From Streptomyces umbrinus (lineage in GTDB: Bacteria > Actinomycetota > Actinomycetes > Streptomycetales > Streptomycetaceae), in NCBI RefSeq assembly GCF_030817415.1, contig NZ_JAUSZI010000002.1:186001-250000 (forward strand): a stretch of DNA of 64,000 bases. Direction: 5' to 3'. The notes under the pieces are model-generated. The model had not been told where the DNA came from. It worked only from the letters and a program-made list of their open reading frames with translations, and did no database searches. Position numbers and translations under genes: made by a program. Below, one piece after another: positions 52,275-60,609 of the stretch (positions are counted from its first letter, which is position 1; each line of letters opens with the position of its first letter).

Positions 52275-53636
52275 GTGAGCCCCCACCCGGACGCGCCGTC
52301 GTTGCCGGCCTGGGTCACGTGGTGGCAGCGCCCGTTCCCCGACGCCAACACGCTCCTGCTCCCAGGACGGCAACCAACCCTGATCGACAGCGGGTTCGTC
52401 GCGCACGCGCAGGAGACCGCGGCCCGGGCCCGCTCCCAGGCCGGCAATGTCGCCCTCGTCGTGAACACCCACTGGCACTCGGACCACGTCGGCGGCAACG
52501 CCCTCCTCCAGGCTCAGGGCGCCGCGATCGCGGCCGGGGCACCGGAGGCGGAGGCGATCTCCCGCCGCGACCCGGGATGTTGCGCTGCCGAATACCTCGA
52601 CCAGCCCGTCGCCCCGTACACCGTCGACCTCGCGCTCGACGACAAACAGGTTCTCTGCCTCGGGGACACCGACTGGGAAGTCTTGAGAACCCCCGGCCAC
52701 ACCCCGGGCCATCTGGCCCTGTGGCAGCCGGAGGAGCGGCTCCTCGTCGTCGGGGACGCGATGTCGGACTACGACGTCGGCTGGGTCAACGCCGCCCTCG
52801 ACGGCCCCGACGCCGCCACCACCGCGCTCACCTCCCTGAAGCGGATGGCCGACCTCGCCCCGCGCATGATCCTTCCTTCCCACGGCCCGATCCCCACCGA
52901 GCCCGCCACCACCCTGCGCCGGGCCCAGCGCCTCGTCGACGACCCCGGCGGAGCAGTCTGGTACGGCGCACGGCGGATCTTCGCATTCGCCCTGATGATC
53001 CGCGAAGGGATCCCGGTCAACGAGGTCGAGCCGTACCTCCTTGCCCGAACCTGGCTGACCGACGCCGCCCGCTTCCTGGACGTGTCCCCCGAGTTCCTCA
53101 CCGCCGAGTTGGTCACGACCATGCTCAGCAGCGGCGCGGTCGTCCTCCGCGACGGACGCCTGCACGCAGCCGCCGACCACACCCCGACGACGGCCGAGGC
53201 GTTGCACATGCCCTACCCACGCGCCTGGCCGACCACTGAGCCGCCCTGGCTTGGTGGTTCGGAATTCCGAGTCTCTGGCCAGCCGGCCCCGGATACCGCA
53301 CGTGCGACACCGAGCCGAAGGGGCGGGCCCGAGGTGCGGGCGGTGCAGGCCGAAGCGCCGACACGCCAAGGAACTGCAGGGCCCGAGGTTGGAGCCCCGT
53401 CAGGAGCGCGGGCCCCGGAGATCTGCGGCTGCACCTTGTGCAGCGTGACCGGAGGCGATGCCGTAGGCGGGCAGCCGGGGCAGGAAGAGCCCGGCTGCCC
53501 GCCCGGACGGCGCGTCAGACCATGGCGAGCCGGTCCACCAGCAGCTCCACCCGCCGCTCGGCGTCTCCCGGCGGCAGCCGTCCCGCACGGGTCAGGGTCG
53601 CCACTCCGTGCAGGGCCGCCCAGAACACCTCGGTGA
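52275..53636 (+). CDS. Metallo-beta-lactamase-fold hydrolase with a doubtful C-terminal extension
   Basis: 453 residues. The N-terminal 320 or so are a clear MBL fold: THWHSDHVGG (metal site), RTPGHTPGHLALW, VVGDAMSDYDVGWVNAALDG and LPSHGPIP, then a helical C-terminal domain ending near PYPRAWP. After about 53240 the frame becomes Pro/Arg/Gly-rich without structure and runs about 120 bases into the antisense of the TetR gene. The original stop was probably lost by mutation or frameshift. It likely hydrolyses a thioester or lactone; the acyl-CoA thioesterase just upstream supports an acyl substrate. Confidence 0.78.
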   Translation: MSPHPDAPSLPAWVTWWQRPFPDANTLLLPGRQPTLIDSGFVAHAQETAARARSQAGNVALVVNTHWHSDHVGGNALLQAQGAAIAAGAPEAEAISRRDPGCCAAEYLDQPVAPYTVDLALDDKQVLCLGDTDWEVLRTPGHTPGHLALWQPEERLLVVGDAMSDYDVGWVNAALDGPDAATTALTSLKRMADLAPRMILPSHGPIPTEPATTLRRAQRLVDDPGGAVWYGARRIFAFALMIREGIPVNEVEPYLLARTWLTDAARFLDVSPEFLTAELVTTMLSSGAVVLRDGRLHAAADHTPTTAEALHMPYPRAWPTTEPPWLGGSEFRVSGQPAPDTARATPSRRGGPEVRAVQAEAPTRQGTAGPEVGAPSGARAPEICGCTLCSVTGGDAVGGQPGQEEPGCPPGRRVRPWRAGPPAAPPAARRLPAAAVPHGSGSPLRAGPPRTPR

Positions 53637-54093
53637 ACAGCGCCGGGTGGACGCCGTCCCCAGCAACCTCGCCGAGGCTCTCCAGCAGGGCGGCGAAGGC
53701 GTCCTTCAGAGGCTCCGGGGTTTCCTCCTTCGCGAACGCCAGGCCGCCGTCGAGCTGGAACATGGCCTCATAGACCGCCGGGTTGCGTTCGGCGAAGTCG
53801 AGGTAGACGCGGGCGAGGGCCGCGACCCGGGCGCGCGAGCCGTCCGCGGCGGAGGCCGCGGCCCGCAGCTCCGCGGCCATCTCGGCGGCGCCCTCCAGGG
53901 CGACGGCGCCGATGATCTCGCGCTTGCCGCGAAAGTGGCTGTAGAGGACGGGCTGGCTGTACTCGATGCGCTCGGCGAGCCGGCGCGTGGTGACCGCGTC
54001 CCAGCCCTGTTGCTCGGCGAGTTCGCGGGCCGTCGCCAAGATGAGGCGTTCACGGCCCGCCCGTTCGCGCTCCTTGCGTTCCTGTACCGACAT
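53515..54093 (-). CDS. TetR-family transcriptional regulator
   Basis: 192 residues. The helix-turn-helix is LILATARELAEQQGWDAVTT then AERIEYSQPVLYSHFRGKRE, with a C-terminal TetR_C-like domain (VYLDFAERNPAVYEAMFQLD). Divergent from a DUF1772 gene with two perfect 15-bp palindromes between them, one right at its own start. It should repress both genes and respond to a small hydrophobic ligand. Confidence 0.92.
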   Translation of the reverse strand: MSVQERKERERAGRERLILATARELAEQQGWDAVTTRRLAERIEYSQPVLYSHFRGKREIIGAVALEGAAEMAAELRAAASAADGSRARVAALARVYLDFAERNPAVYEAMFQLDGGLAFAKEETPEPLKDAFAALLESLGEVAGDGVHPALFTEVFWAALHGVATLTRAGRLPPGDAERRVELLVDRLAMV

Positions 54094-54101
54094 GGGGAGA
54101 T

Positions 54102-54116
54102 TCTAGCATCGCTAGA
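54102..54116. promoter_or_regulatory. TetR operator 1 (TCTAGC-N3-GCTAGA)
   Basis: TCTAGC-ATC-GCTAGA, a perfect inverted repeat 9 bp upstream of the TetR start codon. It is repeated at 54153-54167. Confidence 0.85.
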
Positions 54117-54152
54117 CAATCGAGCGTCGACAGGGCTAGCGTTGCCTCATCA

Positions 54153-54167
54153 TCTAGCGGTGCTAGA
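54153..54167. promoter_or_regulatory. TetR operator 2 (TCTAGC-N3-GCTAGA)
   Basis: TCTAGC-GGT-GCTAGA, 18 bp before the DUF1772 gene start. A half-like site GGCTAGCG occurs between the two operators. Confidence 0.85.
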
Positions 54168-54184
54168 TCCCAGGAGGGGTCATC

Positions 54185-54631
54185 ATGCTCAATGCACTCG
54201 AGGTCTTCACCACCGTGGCCGTCGGCGTGATGGTGGGGGTGGAGTTCTCCGTCGCCTTCTTCGTCAACCCGATCCTCGACGGCCTCCCCGGCGACAACGG
54301 CCTCCGCGGCCGCACCCACGGGGCCCGGCTGCTCGGCACCGTGATGCCGTTCTGGTACATCGGCTCGCTCGTCCTCGCAGCAGTCTGGGCCATCGCCGGA
54401 TGGCATGACCACGGCGCCGGCCTCGTCGTCACCGCCGCCGCACTGCTGATCGTCAGCGTGGTCATGTCGATCGTGCTGCTCGTCCCGATCAACAACCGGG
54501 TCAAGACGTGGACCGCCGACGGCCTCCCCGCCGACTGGAAGCAGCAGATGAACCGCTGGGACCGCCTCCACTACGTCCGCGTCGCCGTCATCATCGCCGC
54601 CTTCACCCTGCTGGTCACCGCCCTCTCCTGA
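54185..54631 (+). CDS. DUF1772 (anthrone oxygenase-like) membrane protein
   Basis: 148 residues, four membrane helices: TTVAVGVMVGVEFSVAFFVN, LGTVMPFWYIGSLVLAAVWA, AALLIVSVVMSIVLLVPINN and VRVAVIIAAFTLLVTAL. The NPILDGLP and INNRVKTW segments and the late DRLHYVR arrangement are those of DUF1772. Some members are anthrone oxygenases, but most are uncharacterised. AGGAGGGG precedes the ATG. It is controlled by the divergent TetR regulator. Confidence 0.85.
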   Translation: MLNALEVFTTVAVGVMVGVEFSVAFFVNPILDGLPGDNGLRGRTHGARLLGTVMPFWYIGSLVLAAVWAIAGWHDHGAGLVVTAAALLIVSVVMSIVLLVPINNRVKTWTADGLPADWKQQMNRWDRLHYVRVAVIIAAFTLLVTALS

Positions 54632-54686
54632 GCCCACGGGCCGACGGGGTGTCTCACGTGTACCGAAGGACGTCGGGATCGGAAGT

Positions 54687-54978
54687 GATGGCACGCCTGC
54701 GCGTTCCCCGCCGCCGTGGACGGCCCCGCACGAGGCCGGACATGGTCCTGGCCGACAAGGCGTATCCCTTCCGCGTGATCTGCAGCGTCACTGGCTGCGG
54801 CGGGGATGCCGGGGCGGCAGGCCACCTGCCTTCGACCGCGAGACCTGCAAGCAGCGCAACACCGTCGAGCGGTGCATCAACCGCCTGAAGCAATGGCGCG
54901 GCAATCGCCACCCGTTACGAGAAGACCGCGACCATCCACCTGGCCGCCGGACTCCACGTCGCGGGCATCCTCCTCTGA
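54687..54978 (+). mobile_element. IS5-family transposase remnant
   Basis: MARLRVPRRRGRPRTRPDMV LADKAYPFRVI (second catalytic Asp), then in another frame CKQRNTVERCINRLKQWRGI ATRYEKTATIHLAAGLHVAG ILL and stop. This is the C-terminal third of an IS5-type transposase, frameshifted and lacking its left part. Confidence 0.75.
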
Positions 54979-55005
54979 TCAGCTCGGTGATCCGAACGAA
55001 ACCGC

Positions 55006-55611
55006 TCAGTAGCTGTCGTAACTGGGCTTGCCGTTCGGCCGGTAGGCACCGACGATGGTGCCGCCCTTCGTCGTCGAGACGCTGACCGGCTGCAGCGCAG
55101 TGGGGATCGCTCCGTCGGCGAACAACCGTTTACCGGTGCCGATGATCACCGGATGGATGGTCAGCCGGTACTCGTCGACGAGGCCGTGCCGCATGAGGGT
55201 CTGGGCGAGGTCGCCGCTGCCGACGACGTTGATGTTGCCGCCGTCGGACGCCTTCAGCTTCCGCACGGCATCGACGGTGTCGCCCTCCAGCAGCGTGGAG
55301 TTCTGCCATTCGACGGACGTCAGGGTCCGAGACGCCACGTACTTGTGCATGCTGTTCATCCGATTGGTGAACGGGTTGTCGGGATCGGCGGTCGGCCAGT
55401 ACGACGCGAAGATCTCGTACGTCTTGCGGCCCAGCAGCATCGCGTCGGCAGGCTCGTACCAACCGGCGATGGCCGCGCCGACCTCGTCGTCGGCCACCGG
55501 TTTCTGCCAGCCGCCGTACTCGAAGCCGCTCTCGGCGTCCTCGTCCGGACCGCCCGGCGCCTGCATGACGCCGTCCAGCGTCAGGAACGTGCAAACGATG
55601 ATCTCGCGCAT
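55006..55611 (-). CDS. Dihydrofolate reductase-like (RibD C-terminal) protein
   Basis: 201 residues: MREIIVCTFLTLDGVMQAPG GPDED, MLLGRKTYEIFASYWP, a middle YVASRTLTSVEWQNSTLLEG and VVGSGDLAQTLMRHGLVDEY then HPVIIGTGKRLFA. This is the DHFR-like fold found in many stand-alone reductases, not a folate enzyme by sequence. I chose the ATG at 55611, where homology begins; the frame extends to 55752. It is a cytoplasmic NADPH-dependent reductase of unknown substrate. Confidence 0.88.
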   Translation of the reverse strand: MREIIVCTFLTLDGVMQAPGGPDEDAESGFEYGGWQKPVADDEVGAAIAGWYEPADAMLLGRKTYEIFASYWPTADPDNPFTNRMNSMHKYVASRTLTSVEWQNSTLLEGDTVDAVRKLKASDGGNINVVGSGDLAQTLMRHGLVDEYRLTIHPVIIGTGKRLFADGAIPTALQPVSVSTTKGGTIVGAYRPNGKPSYDSY

Positions 55612-56003
55612 GGTGCGCTCCCTTCGTCGAAGGGTAGACGGCACAACCGCCGGAAACTCATCGGCGGAGCTTCCGTGACGCGGCACCAGGGCCGTCGTTT
55701 GGATCAGCCCGGCTGTGAGTGAGGTGCGGTACCTCTTGTCCGACCCGAGCAAGGTCTGGTGCGTGCAACCACAGGGCGGAGGAGGGCATCAATGCGGAGC
55801 ATGGCAACCGACGCCAACGCCGCACATGTGCGTGCCAGACTCCGCTCGGGTCGCGATGAACGAACGACAGGCCCTGGACCTGAAGGACCCGAGCCCGCTG
55901 CGTCAGCCTCGACCTGACCACTACAGAGGTTCATGCATGACGTGGGCCGCGCCGGGGCCGCTTCTCGCGCTCCCAGTCCGTCGCACCGGTGAGGCAGCTC
56001 CGA
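55612..56003. other. No gene seen
   Basis: About 390 bases between the DHFR-like gene and the end of the Fic-type toxin gene; only artefactual frames. Confidence 0.4.
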
Positions 56004-56381
56004 TCAGGTGGCCTGGGGCCAGGTGCGCAACAGGGCGGCGATCCTGGCGGCAGTGCAGGTGGGATCACGCAGTATGTCGCGGAGGGCGACGGCGTTCTCG
56101 CGAGTGGGCTTGACCGGGATCCCGGAGGCCTCCAGATACATCACGCCCGTCGCGGCGGCCACAGCCATGTTGGAGCGCTCCAGCCAGCGGCAGCGCCCGA
56201 GGATGTGCACCAGCGCGGCGGCACGGGCGTAGGGACCGTCGTAGACAGGTGTTTCCAGCAGTTCGGCCCGGTGACAGGCGACCGCAGCCACGGGCACCCC
56301 GTAGTCGTCCGGGGCGGGATCCGCCGCACCCGCCACTTCCGCGACCTGCAGGATCCAGGGGACATCGATGTACAGGTCCAT
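56004..56381 (-). CDS. Fic/Doc-type toxin component of a toxin-antitoxin pair
   Basis: 125 residues, all-helical: DDYGVPVAAVACHRAELLET PVYDGPYARAAALVHILGRC and RWLERSNMAVAAATGVMYLE. I recall near-identical proteins annotated as Fic-family toxin components in Streptomyces. The canonical Fic motif HxFx(D/E)GNGR is not present; ALVHILGRCRWLERSN occupies its place in degenerate form, so AMPylation or phosphorylation activity is doubtful. Its ATG overlaps the antitoxin stop by one base (TGATG), typical of coupled toxin-antitoxin genes. Confidence 0.75.
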   Translation of the reverse strand: MDLYIDVPWILQVAEVAGAADPAPDDYGVPVAAVACHRAELLETPVYDGPYARAAALVHILGRCRWLERSNMAVAAATGVMYLEASGIPVKPTRENAVALRDILRDPTCTAARIAALLRTWPQAT

Positions 56382-56620
56382 CAGGCGGCGTGAGCCCCCG
56401 AGGAACGACGGTCGGCGTCTTCAACGTCGTCGAAGACCGCCTGGTGCTCGTCGAGGAAGCGCCTCGCCGCGTCCACGCCTCGTTGACGCAGCCCGCCGAC
56501 GTCTTCTCGCACGAGAGCAGCGATGTAGTCGCCGACGCTCATGCCGCGATCCTTGGCCCGGGCCGTAGCCAGCTCCGCGATCTCGTCGTCGACGCGCCAG
56601 CCCTTCTGTGACTTCGCCAT
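56381..56620 (-). CDS. Antitoxin of the Fic/Doc-type pair
   Basis: 79 residues: WRVDDEIAELATARAKDRGM SVGDYIAALVRED is a ribbon-helix-helix-like DNA-binding part, followed by a helical tail (GVDAARRFLDEHQAVFDDVE) that would bind the toxin. The ATG at 56620 places the fold correctly. It precedes and overlaps the toxin gene. A palindrome CTGGTACCAG with a second TGGTA half-site lies just upstream, fitting autoregulation. Confidence 0.75.
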   Translation of the reverse strand: MAKSQKGWRVDDEIAELATARAKDRGMSVGDYIAALVREDVGGLRQRGVDAARRFLDEHQAVFDDVEDADRRSSGAHAA

Positions 56621-56628
56621 ACCCAGAT

Positions 56629-56646
56629 GGTAACAGCTGGTACCAG
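56629..56646. promoter_or_regulatory. Candidate operator of the toxin-antitoxin pair
   Basis: GGTAACAG followed by the perfect palindrome CTGGTACCAG (56637-56646): repeated TGGTA half-sites about 9 bp upstream of the antitoxin start codon, as bound by ribbon-helix-helix antitoxins. Confidence 0.5.
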
Positions 56647-56958
56647 AGGGCGACCGGCTCCGCACTGCACCGCTTGTCGGCGTGCTTGCGGAAGCGTTCA
56701 CGTGCACGTCGACACCACTCACAGCCGCGACTGGTCTCTCAACCGGCCGGCCGCGCGTCCCGTAAGGCGCAGCACGAGCACAAGTTGCTGGTTGTCCTCG
56801 GCATGGCCGTCGTACCGCCGTCGTCACATCCGGGCCCCGCCCGGTACTGCCAGACGAGCGCCGGACCTGAACGGGACGACGGCGATGCCTTGACTACGCT
56901 TGGGCACTAAGCTCCCAATACTGGGGATAATGGGGCAAAATTCGCTAAGGAACCGAAA
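56647..56958. other. Intergenic, no gene seen
   Basis: About 310 bases upstream of the sugar-binding protein gene. A TTGACT near 56890 could be a -35 box, but no well-spaced -10 follows, so the promoter is not assigned. Confidence 0.4.
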
Positions 56959-58083
56959 ATGTTTCTCGGTGTCAGCCTTCCGGTCGTGAAGCGCAGGTCC
57001 CTCACCCGTGCGTCTGTGGCGATCTCGGTTGCCGCCGGCCTGGCCCTGACCGGAGCCTGCGGCGGGGTCGGGGGCGGGGGCGGTGAGGGCGGCGGCGACA
57101 GCCTCACCGTCGGCGTACTGCTCCCGGGCGGCGGGGCCTCGCGCTTCGGGCAGTTCGACCGGCCGCTGATCGAGCAGAAGCTGAAGCAGTTGTGCCCTGA
57201 CTGCCCGGCGGCGACCGTCGCTGCCACGCCTGAACCGGCGGTCCAGCGGCAGCAGCTCGAGGCCATGATCACCAGGGGTGTGGATGTCCTGATCATCGCC
57301 GTCGTCGACGCCAAGGGGTTGCGCTCGACGGTCGAGGCCGCACACCGAGCCGGTATCCCGGTCGTCGCCTATGACCGGCTCGCGCAGGGCCCGATCTCCG
57401 GTTACGTCACCTTCGACGGCGCGACGGTCGGCAGGCTTCAGGGCGAGGGGCTCCTGAAGGCCATGGGCACAAAGGCGAACGGCGGCCAGATCGTCATGAT
57501 GAACGGCGCCACGCCCGACCCCAATGCCGACTGGTACAAGCAGGGAGCCCTCTCCGCCCTCAAGGACAAGGTGAAGATCGGCAAGTCGTACGACACCGTC
57601 GGATGGCGGCCGGAGAACGCCTACGTCAACATGACCGGCGCCATCGCCGCCCTGGGCGCGGGCAACATCGACGGCGTTCTGGCCGCCAATGACAGCCTCG
57701 CCGGCGCCGTGGTCTCCGCCTTCAACGCCGCAGAGGTCAGACCGCTGCCCCCGATCACCGGCCAGGATGCCGATCTCCCGGCCGTGCGGCGCATCGTCAG
57801 GGGCGACCAGTACATGACCGTCTACAAGCCTTTCAAGCCGGCGGCCGACGCCGCCGTCGAGATGGCCGTCGCGCTGGGGCGCGGCGAGACGGTCGGTTCC
57901 ATCGCCACCGGCACCGTCGACAGCGTCACCGCCAAGGACATCCCTGCGGTCCTGCTCCCATCGATCTCAGTGACGGTCGGCAACATCAAGAACACTCTGG
58001 TAAAGGATGGTATGTACACAATCGACCAGATCTGCACTGCGAAGCTCCGGTCCGCCTGCGACAAGGCCGGACTCACTCCATGA
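56959..58083 (+). CDS. Sugar ABC transporter substrate-binding lipoprotein (xylose type)
   Basis: 374 residues. The signal peptide (KRRSLTRASVAISVAAGLAL) ends in lipobox LTGAC with lipidated C34. A glycine-rich linker leads to a type I periplasmic-binding fold: LTVGVLLPGGGASRFGQFDR, VDVLIIAVVDAKGLRSTVEA, IPVVAYDRLAQGPISGYVTF, GVLAANDSLAGAVVSAF and ITGQDADLPAVRRIVRGDQY. These resemble XylF. AAGGA precedes the ATG at 56959. It binds a sugar, probably a pentose, outside the membrane and delivers it to the two downstream components. Confidence 0.88.
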   Translation: MFLGVSLPVVKRRSLTRASVAISVAAGLALTGACGGVGGGGGEGGGDSLTVGVLLPGGGASRFGQFDRPLIEQKLKQLCPDCPAATVAATPEPAVQRQQLEAMITRGVDVLIIAVVDAKGLRSTVEAAHRAGIPVVAYDRLAQGPISGYVTFDGATVGRLQGEGLLKAMGTKANGGQIVMMNGATPDPNADWYKQGALSALKDKVKIGKSYDTVGWRPENAYVNMTGAIAALGAGNIDGVLAANDSLAGAVVSAFNAAEVRPLPPITGQDADLPAVRRIVRGDQYMTVYKPFKPAADAAVEMAVALGRGETVGSIATGTVDSVTAKDIPAVLLPSISVTVGNIKNTLVKDGMYTIDQICTAKLRSACDKAGLTP

Positions 58084-58113
58084 GCTTCCGCGAAGGCGGA
58101 AGGAGGTGGCCAC

Positions 58114-58893
58114 GTGCCGGCACAGCCCCTGCTGGCGTTGCGCGGCGTCTCCAAGCGCTTCGCTGCCGTCCAGGCGCTGGTGGACGTCGAGCTGGAGATC
58201 AGAGCCGGGGAGGTGGTCGCCCTGGTGGGCGACAACGCCGCCGGAAAGTCCACCCTCATCAAGGTGATCTCGGGGGTCGGTCCCGCCGACAAGGGCGTCA
58301 TCGAGTGGCAGGGCAATGCCGTCCAGATCAAGCGCCCCCAGGACGCCCAGATCCTCGGGATCTCGACCGTCTACCAGGACCTCGCAATGTGCGGCAACCT
58401 CGACGTCGTCGGCAATCTCTACCTCGGCCGGGAAATCCACCGGCTCGGCATCCTCAACGAGGTGGAGATGGAGCGCCGCACCCGCGAGCTGCTGCAAACC
58501 CTGTCCATCCGCATCCCCGACGTACGTGCGCCGCTCGCCACGCTGTCCGGCGGCCAGCGGCAGGTCGTCGCAATCACCCGCTCGTTTCTGAGCGCGCCCA
58601 AGCTGCTCCTGCTCGACGAACCCACCGCCTCCCTGGGCATCGAGCAGACCAATCAGCTCCTCGACCTCATCGAGCAGGTGCGCGACCGTGGCTCCGGGGT
58701 GCTCCTCATCAGCCACAACATGGGTGACATCAAGGCCGTCGCGGACCGCATCGCCGTGCTGCGCCTCGGCCGCAACAACGGCCTGTTCGACGTGAACACC
58801 ACCTCCCAGGAACAGATCATCTCCTCGATCACCGGCGCGACGGACAATGCCGTCGCCCACCGCACGACCCACGCGGAGGAGGCATGGCCGTGA
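58114..58893 (+). CDS. Sugar ABC transporter ATP-binding protein
   Basis: 259 residues with a single ATPase domain: Walker A GDNAAGKSTLI, Q-loop STVYQDLAM, signature LSGGQRQVVAI, Walker B LLLLDEPTASLG and the switch LISHNM. RbsA/XylG-type proteins normally carry two such domains (about 500 residues). This one is half length, as in the single-domain sugar importer ATPases of actinobacteria. The GTG at 58114 has GGAGG upstream. It overlaps the permease gene by 10 bp. Confidence 0.9.
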   Translation: MPAQPLLALRGVSKRFAAVQALVDVELEIRAGEVVALVGDNAAGKSTLIKVISGVGPADKGVIEWQGNAVQIKRPQDAQILGISTVYQDLAMCGNLDVVGNLYLGREIHRLGILNEVEMERRTRELLQTLSIRIPDVRAPLATLSGGQRQVVAITRSFLSAPKLLLLDEPTASLGIEQTNQLLDLIEQVRDRGSGVLLISHNMGDIKAVADRIAVLRLGRNNGLFDVNTTSQEQIISSITGATDNAVAHRTTHAEEAWP

Positions 58894-60125
58894 GGTGGAG
58901 GAGGACGCGGGCGCGCGGCGCCGATGCCTCGCCCGCTGCCGACCGTCTCAGGGCGAACGCCGGCGTGGTACGCCGCAGACTGCACGAAGCCGAACTCGGC
59001 CCGGCCCCGGCCCTGCTCGCTCTCGCCGTGACCTGGATGGTCTTCCAGGGCCTCAACGACAACTTCCTCTCCTCACGCAACCTGTCCGTCCTCAGCGTGG
59101 ACATTGTCGGGACCGGCATGATCGCCGTCGGCATCGTCTTCGTGCTGCTGATCGGAGAGATCGACCTGTCGGTGGGCTCGCTCGCCGGTCTGGCGGGCGC
59201 CCTCTTCGCGTCGCTGAACGTGAACCTTGGAATGCCCGAATGGCTCGCCGTGATCATCGCGGTCATCTGCGGTGCGGCAGCCGGGGCCGTCCACGGATTC
59301 TTCTTCGCCAAGATCGGCGTACCCGCGTTCGTGGTCACCCTCGCGGGCCTGCTGGCCTGGAACGGCCTGATGCTCTACCTGCTGGGGCCGGAGAGCTCCA
59401 TCAATTTCAGCGACGCCGGGCTGGTCGCCATGCTGACCAGCCGCTACTTCAGCGCCGCCGTGGTCACCTACGGCCTGGCGGCGCTCGGTACGGTCGCGTA
59501 CCTGCTCCTCTCCTACCACGACCGCAGGCGCCGCAGCGCCGTCGGGATGCCCTACCGGCGGGTGCGCGAGATCTGGGCGCGTACGGCTCTGCTCGCGGTG
59601 GTCGCGTTCGCCACCATCTACGTGCTGGGCCGGTTCGAGGGCCTGCCGCTGGCGCTCCTGATCTTCCTCGGAGTCATCGTCGCCTCGGACCTCTTCCTGC
59701 GCCGCACGACCTACGGCAGGCAGGTCCTCGCCCTGGGCGGCGGTGTGGAGGCGGCCCGGCGGGCCGGCGTCTACGTGGCACGCGTGCGAATCGCCGTGTT
59801 CCTGGTGTCGGGGACCCTGGCCGCAGTCGGCGGCCTGTTCGTCGCGTCGCGCCTCACCTCGGCAACCCAGGTCCCAGGCTCCGGCATGCTGCTCATCAAC
59901 GCCATCGCCGCTGCCGTCATCGGTGGCACCAGCCTGTTCGGCGGACGCGGCTCGACCTGGTCCGCCCTCCTGGGAGTGCTCATCATCCAGTCGATCGCCT
60001 CAGGCATGGCGCTGCTCGGAGTCGAGCCCGCGGTCCAGTTCATGATCACCGGTGGAGTGCTGCTCACCGCGGTGGTCTTCGACGCGTTGGCGCGGCGCGC
60101 CGCGGAGTCACGCGGGCGGGACTGA
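58884..60125 (+). CDS. Sugar ABC transporter permease (BPD_transp_2 type)
   Basis: 413 residues, about ten to eleven membrane helices. The GEIDLSVGSLAGLAGALFAS segment and AIAAAVIGGTSLFGGRGSTW are the family signatures of RbsC/XylH permeases. The gene overlaps the ATPase gene by 10 bp, so binding protein, ATPase and permease form one transcript. A cytoplasmic loop (YHDRRRRSAVGMPYRRVREI) in the middle is longer than usual in RbsC and typical of XylH. No regulator or catabolic enzyme lies next to it. Confidence 0.9.
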   Translation: MAVRWRRTRARGADASPAADRLRANAGVVRRRLHEAELGPAPALLALAVTWMVFQGLNDNFLSSRNLSVLSVDIVGTGMIAVGIVFVLLIGEIDLSVGSLAGLAGALFASLNVNLGMPEWLAVIIAVICGAAAGAVHGFFFAKIGVPAFVVTLAGLLAWNGLMLYLLGPESSINFSDAGLVAMLTSRYFSAAVVTYGLAALGTVAYLLLSYHDRRRRSAVGMPYRRVREIWARTALLAVVAFATIYVLGRFEGLPLALLIFLGVIVASDLFLRRTTYGRQVLALGGGVEAARRAGVYVARVRIAVFLVSGTLAAVGGLFVASRLTSATQVPGSGMLLINAIAAAVIGGTSLFGGRGSTWSALLGVLIIQSIASGMALLGVEPAVQFMITGGVLLTAVVFDALARRAAESRGRD

Positions 60126-60609
60126 GGGATGTCCGATCACCGGCCAAGGCGTGGACACCGAGCGTTCGGGCCCGAGCAGGCGCCGCGGCCTGGAGCCGCT
60201 GCTGTCCCAGCGTGACGGCGAACGCGACCTCTGATGATCAAGCTGCTCGACGTCTTGATCACGAGCAGGGGTCGCGTTCGCTTTCCCTCCGCCCGCAATC
60301 GGGTCTTACAACGGCTCACGCGAAGAGTGGAGTTGTCGGATCCCTGCGCAAGTCCGGAGACCTCACGGTCTCCGCCACGGGCAAGTGGTGCCACCCGCCC
60401 GGTGCGCCGATGGCACGCCCACAAGGCCGACACAGCCCCTGTCGACGGCTGGCCAATCACCCCGCCTGGGGCGCTGTGTCGCGATGCCAGCAGGTCGCCC
60501 CGTAGAAGCCGTGCCAGGCCAGGAGATCCGACACGTTCCTGAACACGGCGCCGCTTGAGCCACTGCGGCTGACGGACCACACGACCGGCGGTCGAGGCAT
60601 TCCCGTCGG
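60126..60609. other. No gene seen; nested hairpin inside
   Basis: About 480 bases between the importer operon and the convergent ABC gene. Apart from the long nested inverted repeat at 60218-60281, only artefactual frames. Confidence 0.45.
60218..60281. terminator. Nested inverted repeat, probable bidirectional terminator
   Basis: Outer arms GCGAACGCGACC (60218-60229) and GGTCGCGTTCGC (60270-60281) pair perfectly. Inside, GATCAAG (60236-60242) pairs with CTTGATC (60254-60260). It sits between two converging operons, as expected of a shared terminator; an IS end is an alternative. Confidence 0.6.
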
